Shown here piece by piece: positions 1 to 10,918 of a stretch of 64,000 bases of DNA. The position numbers were made by a program, and so were the translations under genes. The stretch spans positions 1,302,001 to 1,366,000 of the forward strand of contig NZ_CP043178.1 of NCBI RefSeq assembly GCF_014217545.1. Direction: 5' to 3'. The stretch is from Pseudarthrobacter sp. NBSH8 (lineage in GTDB: Bacteria; Actinomycetota; Actinomycetes; Actinomycetales; Micrococcaceae). How positions within the stretch are numbered: position 1 is the stretch's first letter; each line of letters starts with the position of its first letter. The notes under the pieces were generated by a model. It was given only the letters and a program-made list of their open reading frames with translations, had not been told where the DNA came from and made no database searches.

Positions 1-1
1 C

Positions 2-1507
2 GACTTCTCCAAGCTCCCGAACCCCCGGACGGACGAACGGCTGCTGCTGGGCGTGGCCGATGATCCTGCCCGCCAGGAACAGCCCACTGTGTTCTACGAG
101 CCGGACCAGGACGGCAACATGGCCGTCTACGGCACGGGCGGCTCCGGAAAGTCCGCTGCCCTGCGCGGCATTGCGATTGCCGCCGCCGTCACGCCCCGGG
201 GCGGGCCCGTGCACATCTACGGGATAGATTGCGGTTCCTCCGGACTGAAGATGCTCGAAGAGTTGCCGCACGTCGGCGAGATCATCAACGGTGACGACGT
301 CGAACGCGTGGGCCGGCTGCTTCGCCTGCTCCGGGACATCGCCGACGAGAGGTCCGCCCGGTTCGCCGAGGTCAGGGCCTCCACCATCGTGGAATACCGG
401 ACCCTGGCCAACCGCCCGGACGAGAAGCGGATCTTCGTGCTGCTGGACGGCATCTCGGCGTTCCGCGAGACGTACGAATTCAGCCGCCTGTCCGCGCTCT
501 GGGATATCTTCCTGCAGCTGGCCACCGACGGCCGTCCCCTGGGGATCCACCTGGTCGTCACCGGTGACCGGCCCAACGCTGTACCGGCGACGTTGCTGGC
601 CTCCATCCAGCGCCGGCTGGTGCTGCGGCTGACGTCCGAGGACGACTACATGTCCATGGACGTCGCCAAGGACGTCCTCACCAGCTCCTCACCGCCCGGG
701 CGCGGCATGCTGGGCGGCTACGAGGTCCAGCTGGCCGTCCTGGGAGGTAACTCCAACCTGGCGCTTCAGGCCCGCGAACTCCACAAGCTCAGCCAGGCGA
801 TGCTGCGCCAGGGGCTGGAATCGGCACCCAAAATCCAGCGGCTTCCCGAACTGGTGGACTTGGATGTGCTGCCTGCCGGCAGCCCGGACCTGCCCGTCAT
901 CGGTGTCGACGACGAAACCCTGCAGCCGGCCGGGATCATGGCCCAGGGACCGCTGCTGCTGGCCGGACCGCCAGGCGCCGGCAGGACGGTGGCGCTGGTG
1001 ACCCTGGCGTACGCGCTGCGCCGCTCCAATCCGGACACAGAGCTGGTGTACATCGGCTCGCGCCGGTCCGCGGTGGCGTCGCTGCCGCTCTGGAACCGTT
1101 CGGTGGTGGGTGCCGATGACCTGGCCGAGATCATCGAGGACCTCACAGAGCACTCTTCCGGGAACCCCGGGAAGCTGGCGATCTTCATCGAGGGCCTGAC
1201 CGAGTTCACGGATACCGTGGCGGAATCAGGCGTGTCGCAGCTCGTGTCGGCGTCCATCAAAGCCGATCAGTGGGTCATCGGGGAATCGGAAACGTCAACC
1301 TGGTCCTCGGCCTGGTCCCTGGCCCAGCCTTTCAAATCCGGACGCCGGGGCCTGCTCATCAACCCGGGCGACATCGAAGGGGACAGCCTGCTCAACACGT
1401 CGCTGGGGCGCGTCAGCCCGGAATTCATACCTGGCCGCGGCTACATCGTGGGACGCGGCAAGGCGCGGAAACTGCAGATCGCCCTGCCGCCGGAAAACAG
1501 GGGCTGA
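2..1507 (+). CDS. FtsK/SpoIIIE-domain ATPase, EssC/EccC-like (5' end missing)
   Basis: The frame is already open at base 2, so the N-terminus lies outside the window. Counting from base 2, the visible 501 residues hold two consecutive P-loop ATPase domains. The first has an intact Walker A, GTGGSGKS (about residues 44-51), and a Walker B-like strand, FVLLDG. The second has GPPGAGRT (about 322-329), with Arg in place of the usual Lys, and a weak Walker B (IFIEG). Tandem FtsK/SpoIIIE domains with a degenerate last domain are typical of EssC/EccC motor ATPases of type VII (WXG100) secretion, which work at the inner face of the membrane. Chromosome-segregation FtsK proteins have only one motor domain and end in a DNA-binding gamma domain; none is seen here. 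A Pro-rich secreted or membrane protein follows. The secretion role is inferred, since WXG100 genes are outside the window. Confidence 0.8.
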   Translation, partial: DFSKLPNPRTDERLLLGVADDPARQEQPTVFYEPDQDGNMAVYGTGGSGKSAALRGIAIAAAVTPRGGPVHIYGIDCGSSGLKMLEELPHVGEIINGDDVERVGRLLRLLRDIADERSARFAEVRASTIVEYRTLANRPDEKRIFVLLDGISAFRETYEFSRLSALWDIFLQLATDGRPLGIHLVVTGDRPNAVPATLLASIQRRLVLRLTSEDDYMSMDVAKDVLTSSSPPGRGMLGGYEVQLAVLGGNSNLALQARELHKLSQAMLRQGLESAPKIQRLPELVDLDVLPAGSPDLPVIGVDDETLQPAGIMAQGPLLLAGPPGAGRTVALVTLAYALRRSNPDTELVYIGSRRSAVASLPLWNRSVVGADDLAEIIEDLTEHSSGNPGKLAIFIEGLTEFTDTVAESGVSQLVSASIKADQWVIGESETSTWSSAWSLAQPFKSGRRGLLINPGDIEGDSLLNTSLGRVSPEFIPGRGYIVGRGKARKLQIALPPENRG

Positions 1508-1520
1508 GCCGTTGCCTTAC

Positions 1521-1555
1521 ACGGGTCCGTAAATCCATTGGATTTGCGGGCCCGT
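1521..1555 (+). terminator. Hairpin after the FtsK-like gene
   Basis: A 16-bp stem (arms 1521-1536 and 1540-1555, two G-T wobbles, three-base loop) starts 13 bases after the stop codon. There is no clear T-run. It probably ends the upstream transcript, but it lies close enough to the next gene to act in that gene's leader. Confidence 0.55.
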
Positions 1556-1629
1556 GGGCGTTGTAGGAGACTACCGGAAACACTGTTCGCTGCGGCAAGG
1601 GGGTGCCGCGCGCTGTCGAAAAGGTGACC

Positions 1630-2196
1630 ATGATCCGATCTTCATCCGTGCTCCGCGACGTGTCCGCTGCTGCGGCCGCTGCGGTGCTGGCGCTTCTGGT
1701 TGGCCTTTCTGCGGCGGCCCCGGCGCAGGCCGACAACGGTGAAAATGGCAAAATGCCCTGTTTGGTGCTGTGTGGCCCGGCCGACGACCCGACGCCGCCC
1801 AGTCCGGGCAAACCAACGGAGACGCCCTCGCCGCCGGCCCCAGTGATCGAGCCCCCGGCACCGCCGCCCGCGCCCGTGGTGCCCGCCCCGGAACCGGTTC
1901 CCACCCTCGCCCCGGAACCGAGCGTTTCGCCGGCTGAGGAATCGACGTCGGCCGCGCCCAGCACCACCATCGCCAGCCCGCCGTCGTCGTCCGCAGGCCC
2001 GTCCACGGAATCGAACTGGAACAAGCCCATCACCAAATCGGTTAAGCCCACGCAGGCCGCCGCTGTTTCCCGGAACGAGGGCTCCGGCCTCTTCGGCGGC
2101 CCCGGATTGCTGGCCATTATGGCGGGCGTGCTGCTGGTGGGAGTCTCAGGCCTGGCCTTCGCTTTGTGGAGCAGGAACCGCCTCGCCTCGCACTGA
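1630..2196 (+). CDS. Secreted Pro-rich protein with C-terminal membrane anchor, unknown function
   Basis: A 188-residue protein. I chose the ATG at 1630 because an AAGGTG ribosome-binding site ends four bases before it and a signal peptide begins directly there. That peptide has a basic start, a hydrophobic Ala/Leu core and a likely cut after AQA, near residue 34. The mature part has a short Cys pair (CLVLC), then a long Pro/Ala/Thr/Ser-rich spacer, and ends with one membrane helix (about 158-179) followed by a short basic tail. This order of signal, spacer, helix and basic tail resembles surface-anchored stalk proteins. No LPXTG motif is present. It follows the FtsK-like ATPase, so it may be an accessory or substrate of a type VII-like system, but only position supports that. 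No catalytic domain is recognised. Confidence 0.75.
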   Translation: MIRSSSVLRDVSAAAAAAVLALLVGLSAAAPAQADNGENGKMPCLVLCGPADDPTPPSPGKPTETPSPPAPVIEPPAPPPAPVVPAPEPVPTLAPEPSVSPAEESTSAAPSTTIASPPSSSAGPSTESNWNKPITKSVKPTQAAAVSRNEGSGLFGGPGLLAIMAGVLLVGVSGLAFALWSRNRLASH

Positions 2197-5387
<3,191 letters not shown>

Positions 5388-5401
5388 CGCCGTTGCGCCA
5401 C

Positions 5402-5416
5402 TAGCATTGTCAGGTG
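5402..5416 (+). promoter_or_regulatory. Probable leaderless promoter of the GNAT gene
   Basis: TAGCAT (5402-5407) is a full match to TANNNT. It is followed by six bases and then the GTG start at 5414, with no ribosome-binding site. Confidence 0.5.
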
Positions 5417-5926
5417 CAATCGCAAATAACCATCCGACCGGCCGTTGAGGCAGACTTTCAGGCCATCGCCAGGATCACCGTGGACTCGTACCTGGCAGCA
5501 GGGTATTTCGACAGCGCGGACCATCCCTATATGCAGCAGATCCAGGACGTTGCCGCCCGTGCGGCGAAGGCCACCATCTGGGTTGCCGAGCGTGACCGGC
5601 AGGTCCTGGGATCCGTGACTCTCGCGCTGGCAGGTGAACCGTTCGCCGACATCGCCCTGCCGGATGAGCTGGAGTTCCGGATGCTGGTGGTGGATCCCGC
5701 GGTCCAGCGCAGCGGCGCAGGCAAGGCCATGGTGGAAGCCATCATTGAGCATGCCAAATCGCTGGAGGGGATCACCGGCGTGGCCCTCACCACCGGCGGG
5801 ACCTGGGAGAGTGCCCATGGCCTCTACCGGAAGACAGGCTTCAAACGTGTCCCCGAGCGTGACTGGCTGATTCCGGGCACCGACATAAAGCTGCTGGTTT
5901 ACCGGCTTGACGTCCAGTCAACCTAA
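5414..5926 (+). CDS. GNAT family N-acetyltransferase
   Basis: A 170-residue single-domain GNAT protein. The acetyl-CoA pyrophosphate loop is visible as QRSGAGK (98-104), after the strand EFRMLVVDP, and the C-terminal half has the GLYRKTGFKRV segment typical of the family. These enzymes move an acetyl group from acetyl-CoA to an amine. The acceptor here cannot be told: it could be a small molecule, an antibiotic or a protein N-terminus. Translation starts at GTG with a -10 box six bases upstream, suggesting a leaderless monocistronic message. The RidA-like gene follows after 38 bases and may share the transcript. Confidence 0.85.
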   Translation: MQSQITIRPAVEADFQAIARITVDSYLAAGYFDSADHPYMQQIQDVAARAAKATIWVAERDRQVLGSVTLALAGEPFADIALPDELEFRMLVVDPAVQRSGAGKAMVEAIIEHAKSLEGITGVALTTGGTWESAHGLYRKTGFKRVPERDWLIPGTDIKLLVYRLDVQST

Positions 5927-5964
5927 AGTGGTGCCGACTCATTTTCGGCACTGAAAGGCCCACC

Positions 5965-6348
5965 ATGCGCAAAACATTCGGCACCGGCTCCGTCTGGGAG
6001 CAGACCCTCGGCTACTCCCGCGCCGTCCAGGTGGACAACACGCTGTACATCTCCGCCACGGCCGCCAGCGGCGAGGACGGCATTGTGGGCGAGGACTTCT
6101 ACACGCAGACCCAGTACATCCTGCAGAAGCTCGGCGTGGTCCTGGCCGATGCCGGTTTCAGCATCGACGACGTGGTCCAGTCCAAGCTGTACCTGACGGA
6201 CATCAGCAAGTGGGAAGAAGCCGGCCGCGCCCATGGAGAGGTCTTCGGCGAGATCCGCCCCACCCTTGCCCTGGTGCACGTCCTGCCGTTCCTTGACCCG
6301 AAGATGCTCGTCGAGATCGAGCTCGTGGCGCAGAAGAGCGCCAACTAG
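5965..6348 (+). CDS. RidA/YjgF/UK114 family protein, probably a non-canonical subgroup
   Basis: A 127-residue protein with the YjgF/RidA fold: GYSRAVQV and LYISATAA at the start, then DVVQSKLYLTDI, and a C-terminal VEIELVA strand. Classical RidA hydrolyses reactive 2-aminoacrylate and other enamines, using an arginine in the segment PARSCVEV. Here the matching segment is IRPTLALVHV and the nearest arginine (R98) is shifted by one place, so the canonical catalytic arginine appears absent. Rid subgroups that lack it generally lack enamine deaminase activity. An AAAGG ribosome-binding site precedes the ATG. The neighbours give no substrate hint. Confidence 0.85.
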   Translation: MRKTFGTGSVWEQTLGYSRAVQVDNTLYISATAASGEDGIVGEDFYTQTQYILQKLGVVLADAGFSIDDVVQSKLYLTDISKWEEAGRAHGEVFGEIRPTLALVHVLPFLDPKMLVEIELVAQKSAN

Positions 6349-6387
6349 GAAGCCTCCCGCAGTCCGTTCGCGCTCAAGGGGGCGCCG

Positions 6388-7053
6388 CTACTGGGCCGGG
6401 AGGCTGTAGCGGTGCTCCGGGCGTCCGGTGGTCCCGTAGCGCAGTTGGATGTCGACGGCGCCGTCGTCGGCCAGCGAGGACAGGTACCTTTGTGCCGTGG
6501 CCCGGGAAACCCCTACGCGGGTGGCCACTTCCACCGCCGAATACTGCTCGCCGGCCACCAGCGATTCCAGCACCGCGGCCTCGGTGACCGAGCGGGGCTT
6601 GGCCGATGGCGCCACGTCCCCGGGGATCAGTGCCCGCTTGGCCCGCTCCACGGAGCCCTGGTCCAGAGACCCGGGCTGGCCCAGCAGCCTGCGGTACCGG
6701 GCATACGAACGCAGCTGCTGCGACAGCGACTCGGCAGTAAAGGGCTTCAACAGGTAGCCAAGGGCGCCGCGGCGGAACGCTTTCCGCAGCGACTCGGTGT
6801 CCGACGCGGCACTGAGGATCATGGTGTCCACGTCGAGCTGCTGCAGCAGGTCGAGCCCTGAGGCGTCCGGCAGGTAGACATCCAGCAGCACCAGGTCCGG
6901 GCGGAGACTGTGGATCGCCTGCTGGGCCAGGGACGCCGACCCCACCGGCGCCAGCGCAAGGAAACCCGCCACCGAATCCACATACGCGGCATGCAGCTTG
7001 GCCACGTGGAAATCGTCATCCACAATCAGCACCCTGAAATCCTCAGGCATCAT
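6388..7053 (-). CDS. CitB/DcuR-type response regulator
   Basis: A 221-residue regulator with a receiver domain (acidic pocket D12-D14, phosphorylated D58 in LLDVYLP, conserved Lys in LLKPF) and a C-terminal helix-turn-helix. This is the layout of the CitB/DpiA/DcuR/MalR group that controls uptake of C4-dicarboxylates and citrate. The start is one of two adjacent ATG codons (7053 or 7050) just after a GGAGAGG site. It overlaps the 3' end of the kinase gene by 11 bases, so the pair is translationally coupled. With the kinase it should activate the divergent CitMHS transporter gene when citrate or a related acid is sensed outside the cell. Confidence 0.92.
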   Translation of the reverse strand: MMPEDFRVLIVDDDFHVAKLHAAYVDSVAGFLALAPVGSASLAQQAIHSLRPDLVLLDVYLPDASGLDLLQQLDVDTMILSAASDTESLRKAFRRGALGYLLKPFTAESLSQQLRSYARYRRLLGQPGSLDQGSVERAKRALIPGDVAPSAKPRSVTEAAVLESLVAGEQYSAVEVATRVGVSRATAQRYLSSLADDGAVDIQLRYGTTGRPEHRYSLPAQ

Positions 7054-8776
7054 TGTCCTCTCCAGCCAAATCCGTGGTCCCCGAAGGTGTCCCGGCCGTT
7101 GTGCGTGGCAGGGAAGCCATAAACACGGCCCCGGGTCCGCCCGTTGTCCCCGGCTCAAGCAAGCGGACGTCCCCGCCGCGGCGCCGCGCCAGCTTCCGGG
7201 CGAGGGCCAGGCCCAGCCCCTGCCCGCCGCTGGTCCCGGCGGCAGCCGCCGAAGCCACCAATACAGGGCCGGCTGCGGTCGTAAATCCTTCTGCAAAGAC
7301 CACTTCCGGATCCGTCCCGGCCGCGAGCCCGTCACCCGAATCGGCGACGACGATGTGCAGCGTCCCGCCGTCGTCGTGCGGTTCGTCCAGCACCTCCAGC
7401 TCCACCCAGCGCTCCGGGGAGGAACCGGCGACGGCGGCGTTTACGGCGTTGTCTATCAGGTTGCCCAGCACCGTGGTCACGTCCTGCGGCTCGGTGACCT
7501 GGCCGCGGACCAGGGTTTCGGGCCCGATCCGCAGCGTAACACCGCGCTCATCAGCCTCCACCCCCTTGGCACCCACAAAGGCCTGCAAGTACGGGTCCTG
7601 CAACAGTTCCGCCTGGTCCACCGGAAACTTCAGCGGCCCCTTCGCGACCAGCCCGGCCAGGTAATCGTGGACCTGCTGGTGCTGCCCGATGCTCATCAGG
7701 CCGGCGATGGTATGCAGCTGGTTGGCGAACTCGTGGCGCTGCGCGCGCAGGGCCGTGGACATGGTGCCCACGGCGTCGAGCTGCCGGGTGAGCTGCTGGA
7801 GTTCGGTGCGGTCCCGGAGCATCACCACCCAGCCCAGGTCCTCGCTTCGATGCAGGGCCTTGCGCGCGCTGGCCACCAGGACACTGCCGCCGGCCACCAG
7901 CGCAATGGCGTCCGCCTCCGCCGCGTCCGGCCGGGTCAGCGCCTTGAGCTGCCCGGGCACCGGAGCGTCGGCCCACGGCGTCCCGGAAAGGTCCGGCTGC
8001 TCGAGAAGGCGCTGCGCGGCTGCGTTGAACACGCTGATCCTGCCGTTGGACGAAACGCCGATGACGCCGTCGTCCACGCCCTGCAGAACGGCCACCTGGT
8101 CGTGAACCAGCGTGCTGATTTCCTCGGGCTCCAGCCCCAGGGTCAGCCGCTGGAGCCGCCGCCGCAGCAGGAACGAAGCCAGCACTCCCGTGAGCAGCGC
8201 TCCGCCTGCGGTGAGGACGATCGGGACGATGTCGCGGGCCAGGCTTTGGCCCAGCGATTCCATTGAGTAGCCAACGCTGACAATTCCCACCACGGTTGTG
8301 GAGGACTCTGGTGCATAGATGGGCACCTTGGCACCTGCTGACGGGCCGAGGGTCCCGGTGTTCCGCGTGGTCTCTTCCCGTCCGGCAAGCGCCACCGAGG
8401 GGTCAGTGCTCACGTGCTCGCCGAGGAGGGCAGGGTCCGGATGGGCCAGGCGAAGGCCGGTTTCGTCGGTGATCGCCACAAAGAAGGCGCCGGTGCGGAG
8501 GCGGGCGGCCTCTGCGGCGGCCTGCACGGGCCCGGCGGCCAGCACGGGAGCCGGCGGCGTGCCCTCTTCCTTGCTGATGGCCTCGACGGCGGAGCGTATG
8601 CCCGGATCCGAGGCCACAGTCCGGGCGAGGGTCAAAGCCTGGTTCTCGGCCTCGTTGCCGATCCGCCCGGACACCAGCCAGGCGTGGACGGCGCCGCTGA
8701 GCAGCACCACGAGCAGCACAACGCCCAGCTGCAGGAGCAGCGTCTGGGTGGAGAAGCGCATGGCGAGCCGTGGCAT
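7043..8776 (-). CDS. CitA/DcuS-type sensor histidine kinase
   Basis: A 577-residue membrane kinase. TM1 covers about 12-33, an extracytoplasmic PDC/CACHE sensor about 34-180, and TM2 about 183-204. Then come a cytoplasmic PAS domain (about 225-320), a short dimerisation helix with the phospho-accepting His in QRHEFANQLH (H348), and a C-terminal HATPase domain with its N box (LIDNAVNAA) and G boxes. The RHEFxNxLH motif marks the CitA/DcuS/MalK family, whose outer domain binds citrate or C4-dicarboxylates directly. AAGGAG lies six bases before the ATG at 8776, which fixes the start. It is co-transcribed with its regulator and divergent from the transporter gene. Confidence 0.93.
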   Translation of the reverse strand: MPRLAMRFSTQTLLLQLGVVLLVVLLSGAVHAWLVSGRIGNEAENQALTLARTVASDPGIRSAVEAISKEEGTPPAPVLAAGPVQAAAEAARLRTGAFFVAITDETGLRLAHPDPALLGEHVSTDPSVALAGREETTRNTGTLGPSAGAKVPIYAPESSTTVVGIVSVGYSMESLGQSLARDIVPIVLTAGGALLTGVLASFLLRRRLQRLTLGLEPEEISTLVHDQVAVLQGVDDGVIGVSSNGRISVFNAAAQRLLEQPDLSGTPWADAPVPGQLKALTRPDAAEADAIALVAGGSVLVASARKALHRSEDLGWVVMLRDRTELQQLTRQLDAVGTMSTALRAQRHEFANQLHTIAGLMSIGQHQQVHDYLAGLVAKGPLKFPVDQAELLQDPYLQAFVGAKGVEADERGVTLRIGPETLVRGQVTEPQDVTTVLGNLIDNAVNAAVAGSSPERWVELEVLDEPHDDGGTLHIVVADSGDGLAAGTDPEVVFAEGFTTAAGPVLVASAAAAGTSGGQGLGLALARKLARRRGGDVRLLEPGTTGGPGAVFMASLPRTTAGTPSGTTDLAGEDNDA

Positions 8777-9001
8777 CCGGGCTCCTTCCGCCGTCGTGCG
8801 CGCCGGTATGTGCAGGGGCAGCCCGGGCGCTGGAAATCAAAGTGCTTCTGCCATCCTAGGGTGTGAGCACAATGCGCAAAATGCTCCGAATAAGCAGTAT
8901 GCCAATCAATTGGGCCAAAGGCACGGCCGTGACGTCCACCACCCTAATGTCTGTAGCACGCGTCACACTGCGGTGGCGTTGTTCACATGAAGGAGCCGGC
9001 C
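8777..9001. promoter_or_regulatory. Divergent control region, citrate kinase / CitMHS
   Basis: A 225-base AT-richer gap between two divergent starts. It must hold both promoters and the response-regulator sites. A ribosome-binding site AAGGAG sits at 8990-8995. A TGTGAGCACAA stretch near 8862 is only half of a CRP-like site. No convincing palindrome was found. Confidence 0.5.
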
Positions 9002-10474
9002 GTGCTGGTATTACTTGGATTCGCAATGATCGCGGTATTCATGGTGCTGATCATGACGAAGAAGCTGACGCCAGTACTGGCGCTGATCATCGTCCCCACC
9101 GTTTTTGGCCTGTTCGCAGGTGCCGGACTGGGTATCGGGGACATGGTCCTGGAGTCCATGAAGTCCATGACGTCCACGGCGGCGCTCCTGATGTTCGCCA
9201 TCATCTACTTCGGCCTGATGATCGACGTCGGACTGTTCGACCCGCTCGTGAAGTTCATCCTCCGCAAGCTCGGCAATGACCCCGCCAAGGTAGTGCTCGG
9301 CACCGCGATCCTCGCGGCCGCGGTCTCCCTGGACGGCGACGGCTCCACCACCTTCATCCTCACCACCGCCGCCATGCTCCCGGTCTACCTTCGCCTCAAG
9401 ATGAGCCCCGTAGTCCTCACCTGCGTGGCCGGCCTGGCCAACGGCACCATGAACATCCTGCCGTGGGGCGGCCCCACCGCCCGCGCTGCCACCGCGCTGC
9501 ACCTGGACGTCAACGACGTTTTTGTCCCCATGATCCCGTCCCTTATCGCCGGCCTCGTTGTGGTCTTCGGCTTCGCCTGGCTGCTGGGCCTGCAGGAACG
9601 CAACCGACTCCGCGCCATTGCACCGGAAATCTGGGGAACGCCGGACACAGCAGAGCCGTTCACCGCGGAAAAGTTCGACGGCGGCGCTTCCGACGGCGGT
9701 TCGGGAAGCAGCCGCGGACGCAAGGGAGGCGGCCCCGCCGGAGTAGCCCCCGCCGTCGTCGGTTCAGTGTCTGTCCTGGACCGCACCGGAACGCTGGTGG
9801 ATGAACGGGATTCCGCCATGGCGGACACCGCCCTGGACCCGAACCGCAAGACGCTGCGTCCCAGGCTCTTCTGGTTCAACCTTGGACTGACTGTCGCGGT
9901 CATGTTGGTGCTCGTGGCCAACATCGTGCCGCTGCCGTTTGTCTTCATGGTGGGCTCCGCCATTGCACTGCTGGTGAACTTCCCCAAGGTCAAGGAACAG
10001 GGCGAGCAGCTGATCGCCCACGCACCGTCCATCGTGGCCGTGGTCAGCATGGTCATGGCCGCGGCCGTCCTCACCGGCGTCCTGAAGGGCACCGGCATGG
10101 TCGAGGCCATGTCCGCGTGGCTTGTCCAGATCATCCCCACGAGCATGGGCCCGTTCATGGCCGTCATCACCGGCGTCCTCAGCATCCCCATGACGTTCTT
10201 CATGAGCAACGACGCCTTCTACTTCGGCGTTCTGCCCGTACTCAGTGAGACCGCCGCGCACTACGGAATCAGCGCTGCGGACATGGCGCGTGCCTCCATC
10301 ACCGGGCAGCCGTTCCACCTGCAGAGCCCGCTGGTTCCGGCCATTCTCCTGCTGGTCTCGCTGGCCAAGGTGGACCTCGGAGACCACCACAAAAAGGTCC
10401 TGTGGCGCACCGCAGTGGTTTCCCTCGTCATGCTGGGCGTGGGGATGCTGACGGGAGCCATCGGGATCGGTTAG
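9002..10474 (+). CDS. CitMHS family citrate-metal:H+ symporter
   Basis: A 490-residue polytopic membrane protein of the CitMHS family, which imports citrate as a complex with Mg, Ca or other divalent metals together with protons. The N-terminal helices, the conserved SLDGDGSTTFILT loop and the GTMNILPWGGPT loop are family hallmarks. A long cytoplasmic Gly/Ser-rich loop (about 225-280) separates the two halves. An ATG at 8987 is in frame, but the AAGGAG site lies just after it and six bases before GTG 9002, and the family N-terminus (MLVLLGFAMIAVF) begins at that GTG, so I use 9002. The divergent CitA/CitB-type pair is its likely activator. Confidence 0.93.
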   Translation: MLVLLGFAMIAVFMVLIMTKKLTPVLALIIVPTVFGLFAGAGLGIGDMVLESMKSMTSTAALLMFAIIYFGLMIDVGLFDPLVKFILRKLGNDPAKVVLGTAILAAAVSLDGDGSTTFILTTAAMLPVYLRLKMSPVVLTCVAGLANGTMNILPWGGPTARAATALHLDVNDVFVPMIPSLIAGLVVVFGFAWLLGLQERNRLRAIAPEIWGTPDTAEPFTAEKFDGGASDGGSGSSRGRKGGGPAGVAPAVVGSVSVLDRTGTLVDERDSAMADTALDPNRKTLRPRLFWFNLGLTVAVMLVLVANIVPLPFVFMVGSAIALLVNFPKVKEQGEQLIAHAPSIVAVVSMVMAAAVLTGVLKGTGMVEAMSAWLVQIIPTSMGPFMAVITGVLSIPMTFFMSNDAFYFGVLPVLSETAAHYGISAADMARASITGQPFHLQSPLVPAILLLVSLAKVDLGDHHKKVLWRTAVVSLVMLGVGMLTGAIGIG

Positions 10475-10523
10475 TCTGTAGCTGCCTGTGGCTGGCCCTT
10501 GTGGCCGGGACCACGGCACCGAT

Positions 10524-10563
10524 GTGCCCGTCTGACGCCCGCTGGGGGTCGTCAGACGGGCAC
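10524..10563 (+). terminator. Hairpin terminator after CitMHS
   Basis: A perfect 14-bp inverted repeat (10524-10537 and 10550-10563) with a 12-base loop, 50 bases after the CitMHS stop. No T-run follows. Confidence 0.6.
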
Positions 10564-10577
10564 TGACGTTTCCCCAC

Positions 10578-10605
10578 TAGACTGGTTCGGAAAACAATCC
10601 GAACC
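10578..10605 (+). promoter_or_regulatory. gatC promoter -10 and 5'-UTR inverted repeat
   Basis: TAGACT (10578-10583) matches TANNNT. It is followed at once by a perfect 8-bp inverted repeat (GGTTCGGA at 10584-10591, TCCGAACC at 10598-10605). The repeat could be an operator or a hairpin at the 5' end of the gatCAB message, which would start near 10590. Confidence 0.4.
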
Positions 10606-10619
10606 TGCAGGGGAGATCC

Positions 10620-10916
10620 ATGGCTGCGATCAACCGTGACGACGTGGCGCACCTCGCGCGGCTCGCTCACATCGAGATGAGTGCTGAAGAGCTGGACAGG
10701 ATGGCCGGCGAACTCGCCGTCATCGTTGATTCAGTGAAGTCCGTGAGTGAAGCCGCCGGTGACGACGTCCCGGCAACTTCCCACCCGATCCCGCTGACCA
10801 ACGTGTTCCGCGAGGACGTTGTGGGCCACACCTTCACCGCGGAGCAGGCACTCTCGGGAGCTCCGGATTCCGATGAGAACCGTTTCAAGGTCCCGGCAAT
10901 CCTGGATGAGGCATAA
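10620..10916 (+). CDS. gatC: Asp/Glu-tRNA amidotransferase subunit C
   Basis: A 98-residue GatC, the small subunit that clamps GatA to GatB. It starts with the family pattern [15 protein letters not shown] and has the C-terminal segment LRED-like ([12 protein letters not shown]). GatCAB converts Glu-tRNA(Gln) and Asp-tRNA(Asn), made by non-discriminating synthetases, into Gln-tRNA(Gln) and Asn-tRNA(Asn). A GGGGAG site precedes the ATG. It is the first gene of gatCAB and is two bases from gatA. Confidence 0.97.
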   Translation: MAAINRDDVAHLARLAHIEMSAEELDRMAGELAVIVDSVKSVSEAAGDDVPATSHPIPLTNVFREDVVGHTFTAEQALSGAPDSDENRFKVPAILDEA

Positions 10917-10918
10917 CC

